DNA of 64,000 nucleotides from the NCBI RefSeq assembly GCF_016598615.1, contig NZ_CP066831.1, forward strand, positions 992,001-1,056,000. Direction: 5' to 3'. The position numbers and the translations under genes were made by a program. Each line of letters opens with the position of its first letter. Positions within the stretch are counted from its first letter, which is position 1. Origin of the DNA: Streptomyces liliifuscus (GTDB taxonomy: Bacteria; Actinomycetota; Actinomycetes; Streptomycetales; Streptomycetaceae). The notes beneath the pieces were generated by a model. The model made no database searches, was not told where the DNA came from, and saw nothing but the letters and a program-made list of their open reading frames with translations. Positions 24,947 to 34,140 of this stretch are shown here, piece after piece.

Positions 24947-27820
24947 ATGGCACCCCTTTCACCGTCTGCCCCGGAAGGCGACCGGAATCGCACAGGCAAT
25001 TACGGTGTGAACTCGGTCGGTCGTCTCGTCGGACGGTCGGCGGAACTGGCGATCATCGACGGGCTCTTCGGGACTGCCGCCGCAAGGGGTACGGCGCTGA
25101 TGCTGACCGGAGAGGCCGGGGTGGGCAAGAGCGCGCTGCTGGACGCCGCGGCGCTGCGCGCTCGCGAGACCGGCTTCCGGGTTCTGCGTGTCGTCGGCTC
25201 CCAGTTCGAGGAGGGCGTCAGCTTCTCGGCACTGAACCAGATACTGCAGCCGCTGGCCGGAGAGATCGTCGCGCTGCCCGCACGGCAGGCGGAGACCCTG
25301 CAAGTGGTCCGCGGGCTGTCCGAGGGGCAGCCGACCGAGCTGCTGGCCATCGCGAACGCCGTGCACATCCTGCTGTCCCGGGCCGCTGCCGGAAGCAGTC
25401 CTCTGGCTCTGGTCATCGATGACGTGGCGTGGGTGGACCGCCCCAGCGCCGCGGTTCTCAGTACGGTCGCCCGCTGCATACGCACCGGCTCCATCGCGCT
25501 GCTGGCCGCGTCCCGGACCGGCGACGAGTCCTTCCTCAGCAGCACCGGGACACCCACGTACGAGGTTCGGCCCCTGGACGACGTATCGGCGAACGAGCTG
25601 GTGACCGAGCGGTTCCCCGCCATGGCGTCCAGGGTCCGCCGGCGTCTTGTCGCGGAGGCCCGGGGAAACCCCCTAGCGCTGCTGGAGTTGCCCGTCTCGC
25701 TCAACGACGCACAGCAGTCGGAGCGAGGAACGCTGCCGACGGTGCTGCCGTTGACCGAACGTCTCAAAAGAATCTTCTCCACGCGGGTCGGCGCGCTCCC
25801 GGACGCCACCCGGAAACTGCTCCTGCTCGCGGTCCTGGACGGCTCGGGCGAGTTGCACATCCTTCGGCAGGCCTTGGGCGACCCCGACGGCCTGACGGAG
25901 CTGTGTCCTGCCGAGAGGAACGGACTCGTGCAGGTCGACAGCCTGACGGGCCGTCTGGTCTTCCGGCACCCGCTCACCCGGTCCGCGGTCATGGATCTGT
26001 CGACCAGCGCCGAACGCCGGTGGGGACATCTGGCACTCGCCGGGGAGCTCCCGGAAGGGTCCGAACGCCGGGCACGGCACCTCGCCGAAGCCGCCGTGGG
26101 CCCCGACGACCAGGTGGCCGCCCTTCTCCATCAGGTGGCCTACAGCACCCTGCACCGGGGTGACGCCGTCGGTGCCGTCACCACCCTGCTGCGCGCCTCG
26201 GAGCTGAGCAGCACGGGGACTGCCAAGGGACGAAGGCTGGCCGAGGCGGCCTACCTGGGCGCCAACATCACCGGTGACCTCCGCAACGTACGCGCCCTGC
26301 TGGACCGTGCCGGACGCGCCGATCCGATCGGCGCCGACTCCCTGGCGGCCGCCGTCGCCGCGGCCAGCCAACTCCTCAACGGCGAGGGCGACGTGGACAC
26401 CGCCCATCAGCTTCTCGTCGGTGCCGTCGACCACCACGGCGTGCCCGCCGGGGCGGACTACACCATCCTCCGCGAGGCGCTGCACACCCTGCTGGGTGTG
26501 TGCTTCTTCGGCGGACGGCCGGACCTGTGGCGGGCCTTCGACCGTGCCGTCGCGCGATACCGGCAGTGCTCCTCGGATCCCCTGCTGACGGTGATGCGGG
26601 GCGCCTTCGGCGATCCGGCCCACGCGGCACTGTCCGTACTGGACCGTCTCGACGAACTCATCTCCGGCCTCCACCAGGAGACCGACCCCACACGCATCAT
26701 CCGGGCCGCCGTCTCCGCCACCTATGTCGACCGACTGCCGGGCTGCCGCAGCGCGTTGCGGCGCGTCATCGACGACGGCCGGAACGGCGGTGCCATCACG
26801 TCGGCGATCGAGGCGCTCTTCCTCCTGGCGAACGACGCGTACACCAGCGGGCAGTGGGACGAACTCCGCAGAACCACGGACGAGGGTCTCGGGTGGTGCG
26901 CGACATACAACTACCGCGTGCTGGGATGCGCTGCCCAGTTCCTCCAGGGGCTGGTGGCCGCCGCACAGGGAGACAGCACCACCGCTCGGCAGATCGCGGA
27001 CCGCCTCATCTCCTGGGGGAATCCCCGAGGCCTGGGCATGCTCCGCTTCTACGCCTCCCACATCCGCGCCCTGTCGGCTCTCGGCAGCGCGGACTTCGAC
27101 GCCGCCTACCGCTTCCTGGGCGAAGTGGGCACCCCCGGAGAACTGCCGCCGCACATGCCGCACGCTCTGTGGCTCCTCCTGGACTTCACCGAGGCCGCCG
27201 CCCACTCCGGCCGCCACTGCGAAGCGGCCGCGCATGTCGCGGTGGTCAGGAAGACAGACATCCCGTCGATCTCACCGCGGCTGGCCATGCTGACGGATGC
27301 CGCCGAGGCGATCGCCACCCCGCACTTCGTGGACCATGAACTGTTCGAAGCCGCCATCGCCACGCCCGGCGCCGAACGATGGCCGTTCGACTGGGCCCGG
27401 ATCTGTCTGGCGTACGGCGAAAGGCTGCGCCGGGCCAAAGCGGGCGTCGAGGCCCGCGTGCACCTGGAAGCCGCGCTCAGCACGTTCGAGCGCCTGGGAG
27501 CCACCCCCTGGAGCGCGCGGGCGGGCAACGAGCTGCGGGCGAGCGGGATCCCCATCAGGACGGTCATCCCTGGCGCGGCCCCGCCCTCACAACTGACCCC
27601 GCAGGAACGGCAGGTGGCACAACTGGCCGCGACCGGACTGACCAACAAGCAGATAGCCGCGCGGCTGTTCCTGTCTCCCCGAACCGTGGCAGCCCATCTG
27701 CGCAGTGTCTTCCGGAAGTTGAACGTCACCTCACGCGCCGGACTTCGCGACGCCCTGACCGGGCTGGCCCAGCCGTCCTCGCCGTCCGCGCTCGAAGACA
27801 GCATGCCTTCGGCTCCGTGA
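24947..27820 (+). CDS. Large LuxR-family (LAL) ATP-binding transcriptional regulator
   Basis: 957 residues. N-terminal AAA/STAND ATPase region: LVGRSAEL, Walker A TGEAGVGKS at about 54-62, Walker B LALVIDDVAWVD (Asp158, Asp159). A long helical middle section of TPR-like repeats follows (about 370-870). C-terminal LuxR helix-turn-helix LTPQERQVAQLAATGLTNKQIAARLFLSPRTVAAHLRSVFRKL. LAL proteins are often pathway activators in Streptomyces. ATG at 24947 follows ACGGGAGG. It lies 114 bases after the lipoprotein and may control the transporter pair, though no biosynthetic genes are nearby. Confidence 0.94.
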   Translation: MAPLSPSAPEGDRNRTGNYGVNSVGRLVGRSAELAIIDGLFGTAAARGTALMLTGEAGVGKSALLDAAALRARETGFRVLRVVGSQFEEGVSFSALNQILQPLAGEIVALPARQAETLQVVRGLSEGQPTELLAIANAVHILLSRAAAGSSPLALVIDDVAWVDRPSAAVLSTVARCIRTGSIALLAASRTGDESFLSSTGTPTYEVRPLDDVSANELVTERFPAMASRVRRRLVAEARGNPLALLELPVSLNDAQQSERGTLPTVLPLTERLKRIFSTRVGALPDATRKLLLLAVLDGSGELHILRQALGDPDGLTELCPAERNGLVQVDSLTGRLVFRHPLTRSAVMDLSTSAERRWGHLALAGELPEGSERRARHLAEAAVGPDDQVAALLHQVAYSTLHRGDAVGAVTTLLRASELSSTGTAKGRRLAEAAYLGANITGDLRNVRALLDRAGRADPIGADSLAAAVAAASQLLNGEGDVDTAHQLLVGAVDHHGVPAGADYTILREALHTLLGVCFFGGRPDLWRAFDRAVARYRQCSSDPLLTVMRGAFGDPAHAALSVLDRLDELISGLHQETDPTRIIRAAVSATYVDRLPGCRSALRRVIDDGRNGGAITSAIEALFLLANDAYTSGQWDELRRTTDEGLGWCATYNYRVLGCAAQFLQGLVAAAQGDSTTARQIADRLISWGNPRGLGMLRFYASHIRALSALGSADFDAAYRFLGEVGTPGELPPHMPHALWLLLDFTEAAAHSGRHCEAAAHVAVVRKTDIPSISPRLAMLTDAAEAIATPHFVDHELFEAAIATPGAERWPFDWARICLAYGERLRRAKAGVEARVHLEAALSTFERLGATPWSARAGNELRASGIPIRTVIPGAAPPSQLTPQERQVAQLAATGLTNKQIAARLFLSPRTVAAHLRSVFRKLNVTSRAGLRDALTGLAQPSSPSALEDSMPSAP

Positions 27821-27832
27821 TGGCTGCCGCGG

Positions 27833-27866
27833 ACGGCCCGCCTGCGAAGGTGAACAGGCGGGCCGT
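27833..27866. terminator. Strong bidirectional terminator between convergent genes
   Basis: Perfect 12-bp stem: 27833-27844 pairs with 27855-27866, loop of 10 bases. It lies 12 bases after the LAL regulator stop and 17 bases before the end of the convergent hydrolase gene, so it can serve both. Confidence 0.85.
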
Positions 27867-27883
27867 CGTGGAGTGGTGACTGT

Positions 27884-28723
27884 CTATCGGCGCGTGCCGC
27901 GGTCGGCCCGCTCGATGAGCTTGGTGACCGCTTCCGGGTGGCTGATCATGACGGAGTGGGAGGCGCCCCGGACCTCGACGGTGCCACGGGCGTGGGCGCG
28001 CTGATACTCGAAGCGCTGCAGTGCCGGCGGAATGGCCTTGTCCGAGGTCGCGACCAGTCCCCAGGAGGGAATGGTGCGCCAGGCGGCGGCCTGGGTGACA
28101 TCGGTCAGGGAGGACGCGCTGAACGGCCTCTGGGCCGCCTGCATGACGTTGGTGACCGACACCGGAAGGTCTCCGGCGAAGGCGCTGCGGAACTTGCCGG
28201 CCTTGAGGTAGAGGTCCGAGCCGGTGCTGCCGTCCGGGTTCGGGAACGGCACGGGGTCGACCGCGTCGGGGATCTCGCTGCCCGGGTACTTGCCGAGGAG
28301 CTCGCCCACCTGCTCGCCCTTGTCGGGCACGAACGCGGCAACGTAGACAAGTGCCTTGACGTTGGGGTTGCCGGCCGCCGCGTTGGTGATCACCGCGCCG
28401 CCGTAGGAGTGGCCGGCCAGGATGACCGGCCCCTTGACGGACTTGAGGACGCTCGCCAGGTAGGGCGCGTCTGTCGGCAGTCCACGCAGCGGGTTGGCGG
28501 GGGCGACGACCGGATAGCCCTCCTTCTGGAGCTGCTTGATCACGTCGTTCCAGCTCGCGGACGCGTCGGCGAAGCCGCCGTGCACAAGCACCACCGTCGG
28601 CTTGGCGGCGTCCTTCGGGGTGGACGTCGGCGCCGCCGACGCCGATGTTGTCAGGAGGACAGCCGCTGCGGCGCCCGCGGTGCCCGCAGCGACTATTCCT
28701 TGACGTACGACCTTCTTGCGCAT
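27884..28723 (-). CDS. Secreted alpha/beta hydrolase
   Basis: 279 residues. N-terminal signal peptide (MRKK, hydrophobic run, cleavage near residue 30 after SASA). The hydrolase fold shows VVLVHGGFADAS (oxyanion loop), nucleophile elbow GHSYGG with Ser106, and the C-terminal His in GASHSVMI; the acid residue is likely in VATSDKAIPP. Very similar in layout to the next gene upstream (28837-29526), which lacks the signal, so the two look like a duplication that produced exported and cytoplasmic forms. Substrate unknown. Confidence 0.88.
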   Translation of the reverse strand: MRKKVVRQGIVAAGTAGAAAAVLLTTSASAAPTSTPKDAAKPTVVLVHGGFADASASWNDVIKQLQKEGYPVVAPANPLRGLPTDAPYLASVLKSVKGPVILAGHSYGGAVITNAAAGNPNVKALVYVAAFVPDKGEQVGELLGKYPGSEIPDAVDPVPFPNPDGSTGSDLYLKAGKFRSAFAGDLPVSVTNVMQAAQRPFSASSLTDVTQAAAWRTIPSWGLVATSDKAIPPALQRFEYQRAHARGTVEVRGASHSVMISHPEAVTKLIERADRGTRR

Positions 28724-28836
28724 GTTCTTGGTTCTCTGCTTTCTGCCGGCATCTCTGGTGGCATTTCCGGTGGCGCGAAATCCTGTCGGGATTCGTGAGA
28801 GCTCACGCTCGTTGCGGGTGGCCGTCCCGCGTGGGG

Positions 28837-29526
28837 CTACGCCTGGTGGGCAGCGGCCTGCTTGATCAGTTCCGCCACGGCCTCCGGCTGGGAGACGTAG
28901 ATGGCGTGGCTGCCGGCGACCTCGCTGACGGTGGCTCCGGTCCGCTCGGCCATCGCGCGCTGCGCCGACGGCGGGATCATGCGGTCGTCGGTCGCGACGA
29001 GATACCAGCTCGGCTTGGCACGCCAGGCGGCCTCCGTGACCGTTCCGTTGAGGGCCCCCAGACCCCAGGGAACCTGCGAGTCGGCCATGAACTGCGCGTC
29101 CTCGGGCGGCACATCACCCGCGAACGACGCGGCGAACTTCTCGCGGTCCAGGAAGAGGAAGCCGTCCTGGGGCGGCAGGATCGGCGGAACGGGCGCGCCG
29201 GGTGCCGGGTCGGCGATCAGGGTGCCGACCGACTCGTCCTTGTCCGGTGCGAAGGCCGCGATGTAGACGAGCGCGGCCACACCGTCGTGCCGGCCGGCCT
29301 CGGTGATCACCGCTCCACCGTAGGAGTGGCCGACGAGCACGGACGGTCCGTCCTGGGAGTCGAGGACCTGATGGGTGACCGCCACATCGCCTTCGAGGGT
29401 GTGGGTCGGGTTCTGCACGACGCTGACGTTGAAGCCGTCGCGGGCGAGAAGGCGGTACACCGCCTGCCACCCGGAGCCGTCGACGAATCCTCCATGTACG
29501 AGAACGATGTTCTTCACGGTGCTCAT
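28837..29526 (-). CDS. Alpha/beta hydrolase, cytoplasmic paralogue
   Basis: 229 residues without signal peptide. Motifs match the neighbouring secreted hydrolase: NIVLVHGGFVDGSGW, GHSYGG (Ser68), VATDDRMIPPSAQRAM and the catalytic His in VAGSHAIYVSQPEAV. The shared patterns PPSAQR / PPALQR and HP/QPEAV suggest recent common origin. Small esterase- or EstC-like hydrolases have this size. Starts at ATG 29526, upstream of the secreted copy by 113 bases on the same strand. Substrate unknown. Confidence 0.88.
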   Translation of the reverse strand: MSTVKNIVLVHGGFVDGSGWQAVYRLLARDGFNVSVVQNPTHTLEGDVAVTHQVLDSQDGPSVLVGHSYGGAVITEAGRHDGVAALVYIAAFAPDKDESVGTLIADPAPGAPVPPILPPQDGFLFLDREKFAASFAGDVPPEDAQFMADSQVPWGLGALNGTVTEAAWRAKPSWYLVATDDRMIPPSAQRAMAERTGATVSEVAGSHAIYVSQPEAVAELIKQAAAHQA

Positions 29527-29607
29527 GCGATTGCTCCTTGTTTGTCGGAAGCTTCCGGGCAGCTACAAGCTAGGTCGGACCGTCCGCGCGGGCTTCTGCC
29601 AAATGGC

Positions 29608-30495
29608 CTAGTTCACGAAGCGCGTCACTGCCCGCGCGAAGGTCTCCGGCTCCTCGATGTGACCGAAGTGCCCGCTGTTCTCCAGGATCAGCAGCCGCGA
29701 TCCGGGGATCAGCCCGTGCAGTTCCTCGGCCCACCGCACCCCGCAGATGACGTCGTGGCGGCCGACTACGACGAGAGCGGGCACCGTGAGTGAACCGAGG
29801 TCCGCACGGTCGTCGATGACGTGCGGGGCGAGGTTCTCGTCCAGCCCGGAGATGTGCGTGGCCCGCACGGAGGCACGCAAGGGAGCGAACTCCTCTTCCC
29901 TGCCCCAGTAGTCGGCGAAGTACGAGGGAAGCAGTCCCCTGGCGACGGCCGTCATCTGAACGTCGTCGGAGATCGTCGGGATGGCCTGGAAGGCCGCGAG
30001 GACCTCGGGGAGTCCGGGGTGGTCCGCGTGCCGCTCGGCGAAGAGCTGGACCAGGCGCATGGCCTCGGCGCCGTGTTCGGGACCGGTCAGCGGCGCGCTG
30101 TCGTAGAGGATCACCCCGGCGACGCCTTCGGGGTGGTGCAGGGCGTGGTACTGGACGACGAAGCCGCCGTGCGAGTGCCCCAGGAGATGCACCTCGGGTA
30201 CGCCGAGGTGGTCGATCAGCGCCCCGAGGAACCGGCTGTATCGGGGCCGGGTGTAGCCGTGGGGGTGGGAGGACAGTTTGCCCGAGGCGCCGGTGCCGAT
30301 CGGCTCCGGGTAGACGACCGTCAGGTGCCGCTCCAGCGCGGGCATCCGCAGGTACTCCCAGAGGATGCCCGGCCCGCCGGAGTGCGCGATGCACACCGGT
30401 CCGGTGCCGTGCACGTGATAGCGCTGCACGACTCCGTCGATCTCGACGGTGTGCGTTCCGGCGGCCAGGGGGTTGGTCGAAGAGGACGTTGTCAT
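29608..30495 (-). CDS. Alpha/beta hydrolase, proline iminopeptidase-like
   Basis: 295 residues. N-terminal HSGGPG (family usually HGGPG), nucleophile elbow GHSHGG (Ser108), acid in VVVGRHDVICG and His in NSGHFGHIEEPE. The cap section (about 130-220) includes PSYFADYWGREEEF. This arrangement resembles S33 peptidases and related small-molecule hydrolases; substrate unknown. I place the start at ATG 30495, which follows a GGAG site; an upstream in-frame ATG at 30528 lacks one. Third alpha/beta hydrolase in a row on this strand; unlike the other two it is not an obvious duplicate. Confidence 0.87.
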   Translation of the reverse strand: MTTSSSTNPLAAGTHTVEIDGVVQRYHVHGTGPVCIAHSGGPGILWEYLRMPALERHLTVVYPEPIGTGASGKLSSHPHGYTRPRYSRFLGALIDHLGVPEVHLLGHSHGGFVVQYHALHHPEGVAGVILYDSAPLTGPEHGAEAMRLVQLFAERHADHPGLPEVLAAFQAIPTISDDVQMTAVARGLLPSYFADYWGREEEFAPLRASVRATHISGLDENLAPHVIDDRADLGSLTVPALVVVGRHDVICGVRWAEELHGLIPGSRLLILENSGHFGHIEEPETFARAVTRFVN

Positions 30496-30580
30496 GGGGT
30501 CTCCGTGTCGGGCAGGTGTCGATGACACCGGCAGGACGCCGGAGAGAGGACGAAGTTCGACCCGGCCTACGTGACGCCCG

Positions 30581-31549
30581 TCACATCGGAGTGAGTGACT
30601 GGAGGGCCTGTACCGGCCTGGGGTGCAGGAGGCGCAGCCGGTGCGGACGACCGGCGTCGTCCAGGGTCATCAGCCAGGCCACCGAGGGCGGGCAGTGGTC
30701 CGGATCGTCGGCGGGGCCGAGAAGGTCCATCTCCCACACGACGAGGGACCGGCCGGCCACGGCATGGACCAGGCGCTGACGTACGCCGGCTTCGAGGTCG
30801 CCGTCCATGCCCCGCACGAGGAGGCTCCTGTCACCCACCGGTTCGTTCCCCCTGACCAGTGCGATGTCGGGTGACCAGCGTTCCGTCAGCAGCGCGCCGA
30901 ACCGGCCGCTCTCGGCGGCGGCCAGTGTCTCGCGTGCCTCGATGCGGCTGGCGCGGGTGCGCCGCGCGGTGTCTCCGTGAGGTGCGTCCGCGGTGGCGGC
31001 GAGGGCGGCCGCGAGCTTGACCCGTCCCTGGTTGAGCCGGCTGCGGACCGTGCCGACCGGGACTCCGCAGGCGTCGGCCATCCGCTCGTAGGACGTGACG
31101 CCGGTGCTGAAGTGACGCAGTACCAGGGGCAGTCGCAGTGTGGGGGAAAGCTCTTCGACGGCCTCCCAGATCCAGTCCCGCATGGCGTGGTGCTCCAGCC
31201 GGCGCTCCGGTCCGTCGTCCGTGGAGGGCACCTGCAGATCGTCGATCGGCCGGAAGGCAACGGCGCCTCGCAACAGGGAACGGGCGGCGTTGCGCACGAT
31301 CATCCGCAGCCATGCGCCGATGGCCGCGGGATCCCGGACGTCGCCCACCCTGCGAAGCGCGGTCACGGCCGCGTCCTGGAGGACGTCGTCGACGTCGGGC
31401 CCCGGTCCCAGGATGCTCAGCGCCACCGCACGCATGCCTGCCCGGTGCCGTTCGAGCAGCAGACCCAGGGCGGTGACGTCACCCGCCTGTGCGGCACGCG
31501 TGAGCGCCGCGTCCTCCAGGCGTACGGCGTCATCCGCGTTCGGGCTCAT
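30581..31549 (-). CDS. ECF-like sigma-70 family sigma factor with C-terminal extension
   Basis: 322 residues. Sigma region 2: RAAQAGDVTALGLLLERHRAGMRAVALSILGPGPDVDDVLQDAAVTALRR. Sigma region 4: LRLPLVLRHFSTGVTSYERMADACGVPVGTVRSRLNQGRVKL. About 130 residues follow that look like a SnoaL/NTF2-type fold, as in ECF groups regulated by their own C-terminal domain instead of a separate anti-sigma factor. No anti-sigma gene is adjacent. It may transcribe the hydrolase genes downstream on the same strand; I see no matching promoter that I would defend. Confidence 0.88.
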   Translation of the reverse strand: MSPNADDAVRLEDAALTRAAQAGDVTALGLLLERHRAGMRAVALSILGPGPDVDDVLQDAAVTALRRVGDVRDPAAIGAWLRMIVRNAARSLLRGAVAFRPIDDLQVPSTDDGPERRLEHHAMRDWIWEAVEELSPTLRLPLVLRHFSTGVTSYERMADACGVPVGTVRSRLNQGRVKLAAALAATADAPHGDTARRTRASRIEARETLAAAESGRFGALLTERWSPDIALVRGNEPVGDRSLLVRGMDGDLEAGVRQRLVHAVAGRSLVVWEMDLLGPADDPDHCPPSVAWLMTLDDAGRPHRLRLLHPRPVQALQSLTPM

Positions 31550-31650
31550 GGGGTGTTCCTCTTCCGGCGTCTCCCGTCTGCGTGTGACCGTACTGCGGGC
31601 GGCCCGGTGACGTCACGGCCGCCCCGGGGAGACCGGGCTCCGCCTGTATT

Positions 31651-32661
31651 TCAGTCGTCCTGCACCGTGCTCTGGCGTTCCTGGTCGGGAAGGCGGAGGA
31701 GGGCCGCTCCCAGCGGGGTGAGGGTGTGCAGGACGGTGTTCGCATGGCGGTGGCTGGCGATGAGTCCCGAGTCGCGCAGCACGGTGGTGTGGTGGCTGGC
31801 GTTGGCCGGGGACACCGAGACCGCGCGGGCGATCTCCGAGTTGGTGGCGCCGTACGTCACGGCGAGCAGTACCGCGGCGCGGGTGCGTCCGAGCAGTGCC
31901 GACAACGGCGCCTCGGCCGGGCTGTGTTGGGGGATGGGGCCGCCCGACGCCAGCGGGTACAGCAGGACGGGCGGCAGATCGGGATCGGCGAAGGAGACCG
32001 GCTTCTGCCAGCAGAAGTACGAGGGGATCAGCACCAGGCCACGGCCGCCCAGGTGCAGATCACGATCGACACCACCTACGTACTCCACCTCCAGGACGGG
32101 GGCTCTCCAGCGCATCGCAGGACCCAGTCCCCTGAGCAGCCCTTCCGCTCCGCCGTGCAGCAGATCGCGCCCCCGGAGGGCGCACTCGGCGTCGACGCGG
32201 GCCTGCATACGGTCGCTGTAGGGGGCGATGGCCGCGTTGTGGTACTTGCGCAGCGCCGCGACCAGATCCGCACGGACGTCCTTGTCTGCCAGGCGGTACA
32301 TGTCCGTCGGCACGTTCCTCACCTGTGCCAGCAGACCGATCTCGTGCCGGACCCGGGCGGGCGGCGTGTCGAGGATCGCGTCGAGCCCGCTCTTCAGCCC
32401 GTGGCTCGCCTCGGCCGGGGTCAGGAAGTCGGGGAAGTACGTGGCGCGCGGAAAGAGCGGCAACAGCAATGTGCGTACGACGGTGCCCAGTTGCTGTGTG
32501 GCGATGGCGGCACGGGCGTCGCGGTACCAGGCGGCATGGGCCCAGCGCCCCATCTGGGACTGTAACCGGTGCAGGCTGGCGGTGATCTCCCACAAGGGGT
32601 CGGGGCGGCAGGCGAGCCGCGTTCGAACAAGATCCTCCGACGTGAAGTGGATACGCAGCAC
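31651..32661 (-). CDS. ArsR-like winged-helix regulator with long N-terminal domain
   Basis: 336 residues. The C terminus holds a winged helix: LLAVTYGATNSEIARAVSVSPANASHHTTVLRDSGLIASHRHANTVLHTLTPLGAALL. The N-terminal 250 residues begin IHFTSEDLVRTRLACRPDPLWEITASLHRLQ and have a pattern I associate with large Streptomyces HTH regulators of unknown ligand. The start is GTG at 32661, preceded by GGGGGGA; ATG at 32676 is an alternative, and the open frame runs further upstream without support. It is immediately upstream of the sigma-factor gene on the same strand. Confidence 0.82.
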   Translation of the reverse strand: MLRIHFTSEDLVRTRLACRPDPLWEITASLHRLQSQMGRWAHAAWYRDARAAIATQQLGTVVRTLLLPLFPRATYFPDFLTPAEASHGLKSGLDAILDTPPARVRHEIGLLAQVRNVPTDMYRLADKDVRADLVAALRKYHNAAIAPYSDRMQARVDAECALRGRDLLHGGAEGLLRGLGPAMRWRAPVLEVEYVGGVDRDLHLGGRGLVLIPSYFCWQKPVSFADPDLPPVLLYPLASGGPIPQHSPAEAPLSALLGRTRAAVLLAVTYGATNSEIARAVSVSPANASHHTTVLRDSGLIASHRHANTVLHTLTPLGAALLRLPDQERQSTVQDD

Positions 32662-32794
32662 GGTCCCCCCATGCATGATTCCTGCCCGATGCGGCAGACG
32701 ATGCCGCGGCGGTCCTCGTGAAGACAATGACTGGAACGGATCATCCTCCGGTCGCACACAGCGGGGTCAGTGCTGTGTACGCCCGCCCGAACCA

Positions 32795-33556
32795 TCAGCC
32801 CTGGATCAGGGCGGCCACCTCTGTGCGTATGGCGGGCATGTCTGCGAAGACCGTACCCGGGCAATCCGTGGCAGCCCAGTGGCGGTGACCCCCGATGGCC
32901 GGCGCGACGAGGGCGGCTCCGCTCACCGGATTCACGTAGGACACCTTCCCCAAGGGCGCGATCGCATGGCGCTCGGCCAGTTCGGCCAGGAGCTGGATGA
33001 GCGCGGTGCGTGCGGCGGTCGTCGCGGGCGTGGTCGTCAACGTCCCCAGAAGGGCGATTCCGAGGTTTCCGCTGTTGTATCCCTGGACGTGCGCACCGGT
33101 GACGAGCCGCCCCGACACGTCGTGCGCGGGCGTGCCGTCGGTGCCGGACCAACGCCCTTCGTACACAAGGCCGTTCCTGTCGATCAGGAAGTTGTAGCCG
33201 ATGTCTCCGTAGCCCTTGCCGACGGTGTCGTTGCGGTAGATCGCGCGTACCACCGCGGCCGGGTCCGGATCGGTGCTCCCGTCGGCGGTGTGATGCACGG
33301 TGAGGGTCTGGACCGGGTAGTACTCCGGCGGCCAGATCTCCGTGCCGTCGGCGGTGTACCGCAGACTCTCGTCCGCGCCCCAGGCCGCGCGCGAGCGCAA
33401 CGTGTACGCGGCGGAGGCGGCAGCGGCCGCCGGGTGGGGCACGACACTCAACGCGGCGGCGACTCCGAGCGCGCCCAGGAACACGCGTCGCGGTACCGGG
33501 GACGCCGTGCGAACTGGGCTGCGGGAGCCTGCGGGGTTCGAGTCCGGGACCGTCAT
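32795..33556 (-). CDS. Secreted peptidoglycan recognition protein / N-acetylmuramoyl-L-alanine amidase
   Basis: 253 residues. A twin-arginine-like signal (RRVFLGALGVAAALSVV, arginines at 23-24, cleavage near residue 47) precedes a PGRP/amidase-2 domain: RAAWGADESLRY, zinc ligands in LTVHHTADG, GYNFLIDRNGLVYEGR, AHVQGYNSGNLGIALLG and GGHRHWAATDCPG (second His and Cys ligands). It should cleave the stem peptide from muramic acid outside the cell. ATG at 33556 follows GGAGGAAT. Next upstream on the same strand is a secreted peptidoglycan-binding protein; a terminator separates them, so they are probably separate transcripts. Confidence 0.92.
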   Translation of the reverse strand: MTVPDSNPAGSRSPVRTASPVPRRVFLGALGVAAALSVVPHPAAAAASAAYTLRSRAAWGADESLRYTADGTEIWPPEYYPVQTLTVHHTADGSTDPDPAAVVRAIYRNDTVGKGYGDIGYNFLIDRNGLVYEGRWSGTDGTPAHDVSGRLVTGAHVQGYNSGNLGIALLGTLTTTPATTAARTALIQLLAELAERHAIAPLGKVSYVNPVSGAALVAPAIGGHRHWAATDCPGTVFADMPAIRTEVAALIQG

Positions 33557-33595
33557 CGCGTGATTCCTCCTGTGGGGGTGTCCGGGCCGGTCGAA

Positions 33596-33630
33596 GCTGC
33601 CCGCTCCTTCGGTCGGGAAGAGCGGGCAGC
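33596..33630 (-). terminator. Hairpin terminator downstream of the peptidoglycan-binding gene
   Basis: Perfect 11-bp stem: 33596-33606 with 33620-33630, 13-base loop, located 20 bases beyond the stop of the minus-strand gene at 33651. Confidence 0.8.
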
Positions 33631-33650
33631 CGGTGGAACGGAGGAGTGCC

Positions 33651-34016
33651 CTAGATGGCGCAGGCGGGCTTCGGGTTGTAGAGGCGGTTCCAGGTGCTGG
33701 GGCCCACGATGCCGTCGGCTCCGCCGTCGGTGCCGTTGCACGTCTGCACGTAGTAGATGCCCTGCGCGGTGGCCGGGCCGTAGTCCCCGTCCACCTCAAG
33801 GTAGGTCGGGTACTTGCTGTAGACGTTGATGAGGCACTGCACCTGACGAACCGCGTTGCCCTCGGCGTTGGGACGGACTGTGGGCCGCGCGGTGTCGGCG
33901 ATGTAGTTGCAGTACGGCTCGGCGACCGCGGCGCTAGCGGAGGGCGCGACCGCGAGGCTTCCTCCGAGGGCCAGTACGGCGGTACTGCACAGGAGGGCTA
34001 GGCGGCGGGTACGCAT
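33651..34016 (-). CDS. Small secreted peptidoglycan-binding protein
   Basis: 121 residues. Signal peptide MRTRRLALLCSTAVLALGGSLAVAPSASA, then one peptidoglycan-binding-1 type domain: NAVRQVQCLINVYSKYPTYLEVDGDYGPATAQGIYYVQTCNGTDGGADGIVGPSTWNRLY. It contains Cys residues that could pair outside the cell. ATG at 34016 has GGGAGAGA upstream. It probably binds cell-wall glycan and has no catalytic domain, and it neighbours the PGRP amidase gene on the same strand. A wall-targeting or regulatory role is plausible. Confidence 0.88.
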   Translation of the reverse strand: MRTRRLALLCSTAVLALGGSLAVAPSASAAVAEPYCNYIADTARPTVRPNAEGNAVRQVQCLINVYSKYPTYLEVDGDYGPATAQGIYYVQTCNGTDGGADGIVGPSTWNRLYNPKPACAI

Positions 34017-34140
34017 GATGTCTCTCCCGAGGTGTGTGGTTGTTGTGATGAAAGCAAGAGTGCGTGTGAACACGACCGCCGGTCCACGAGATTCGAACAG
34101 GCCGAAAGAAGGCAGGTCAGACGCACCTCCGCGCCAGATG

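Noticed and set aside
22093..27820. Secondary metabolite gene cluster call from the MMPL and LAL genes
   Set aside because: No synthase, NRPS, PKS, terpene or tailoring genes are present within the window on either side.
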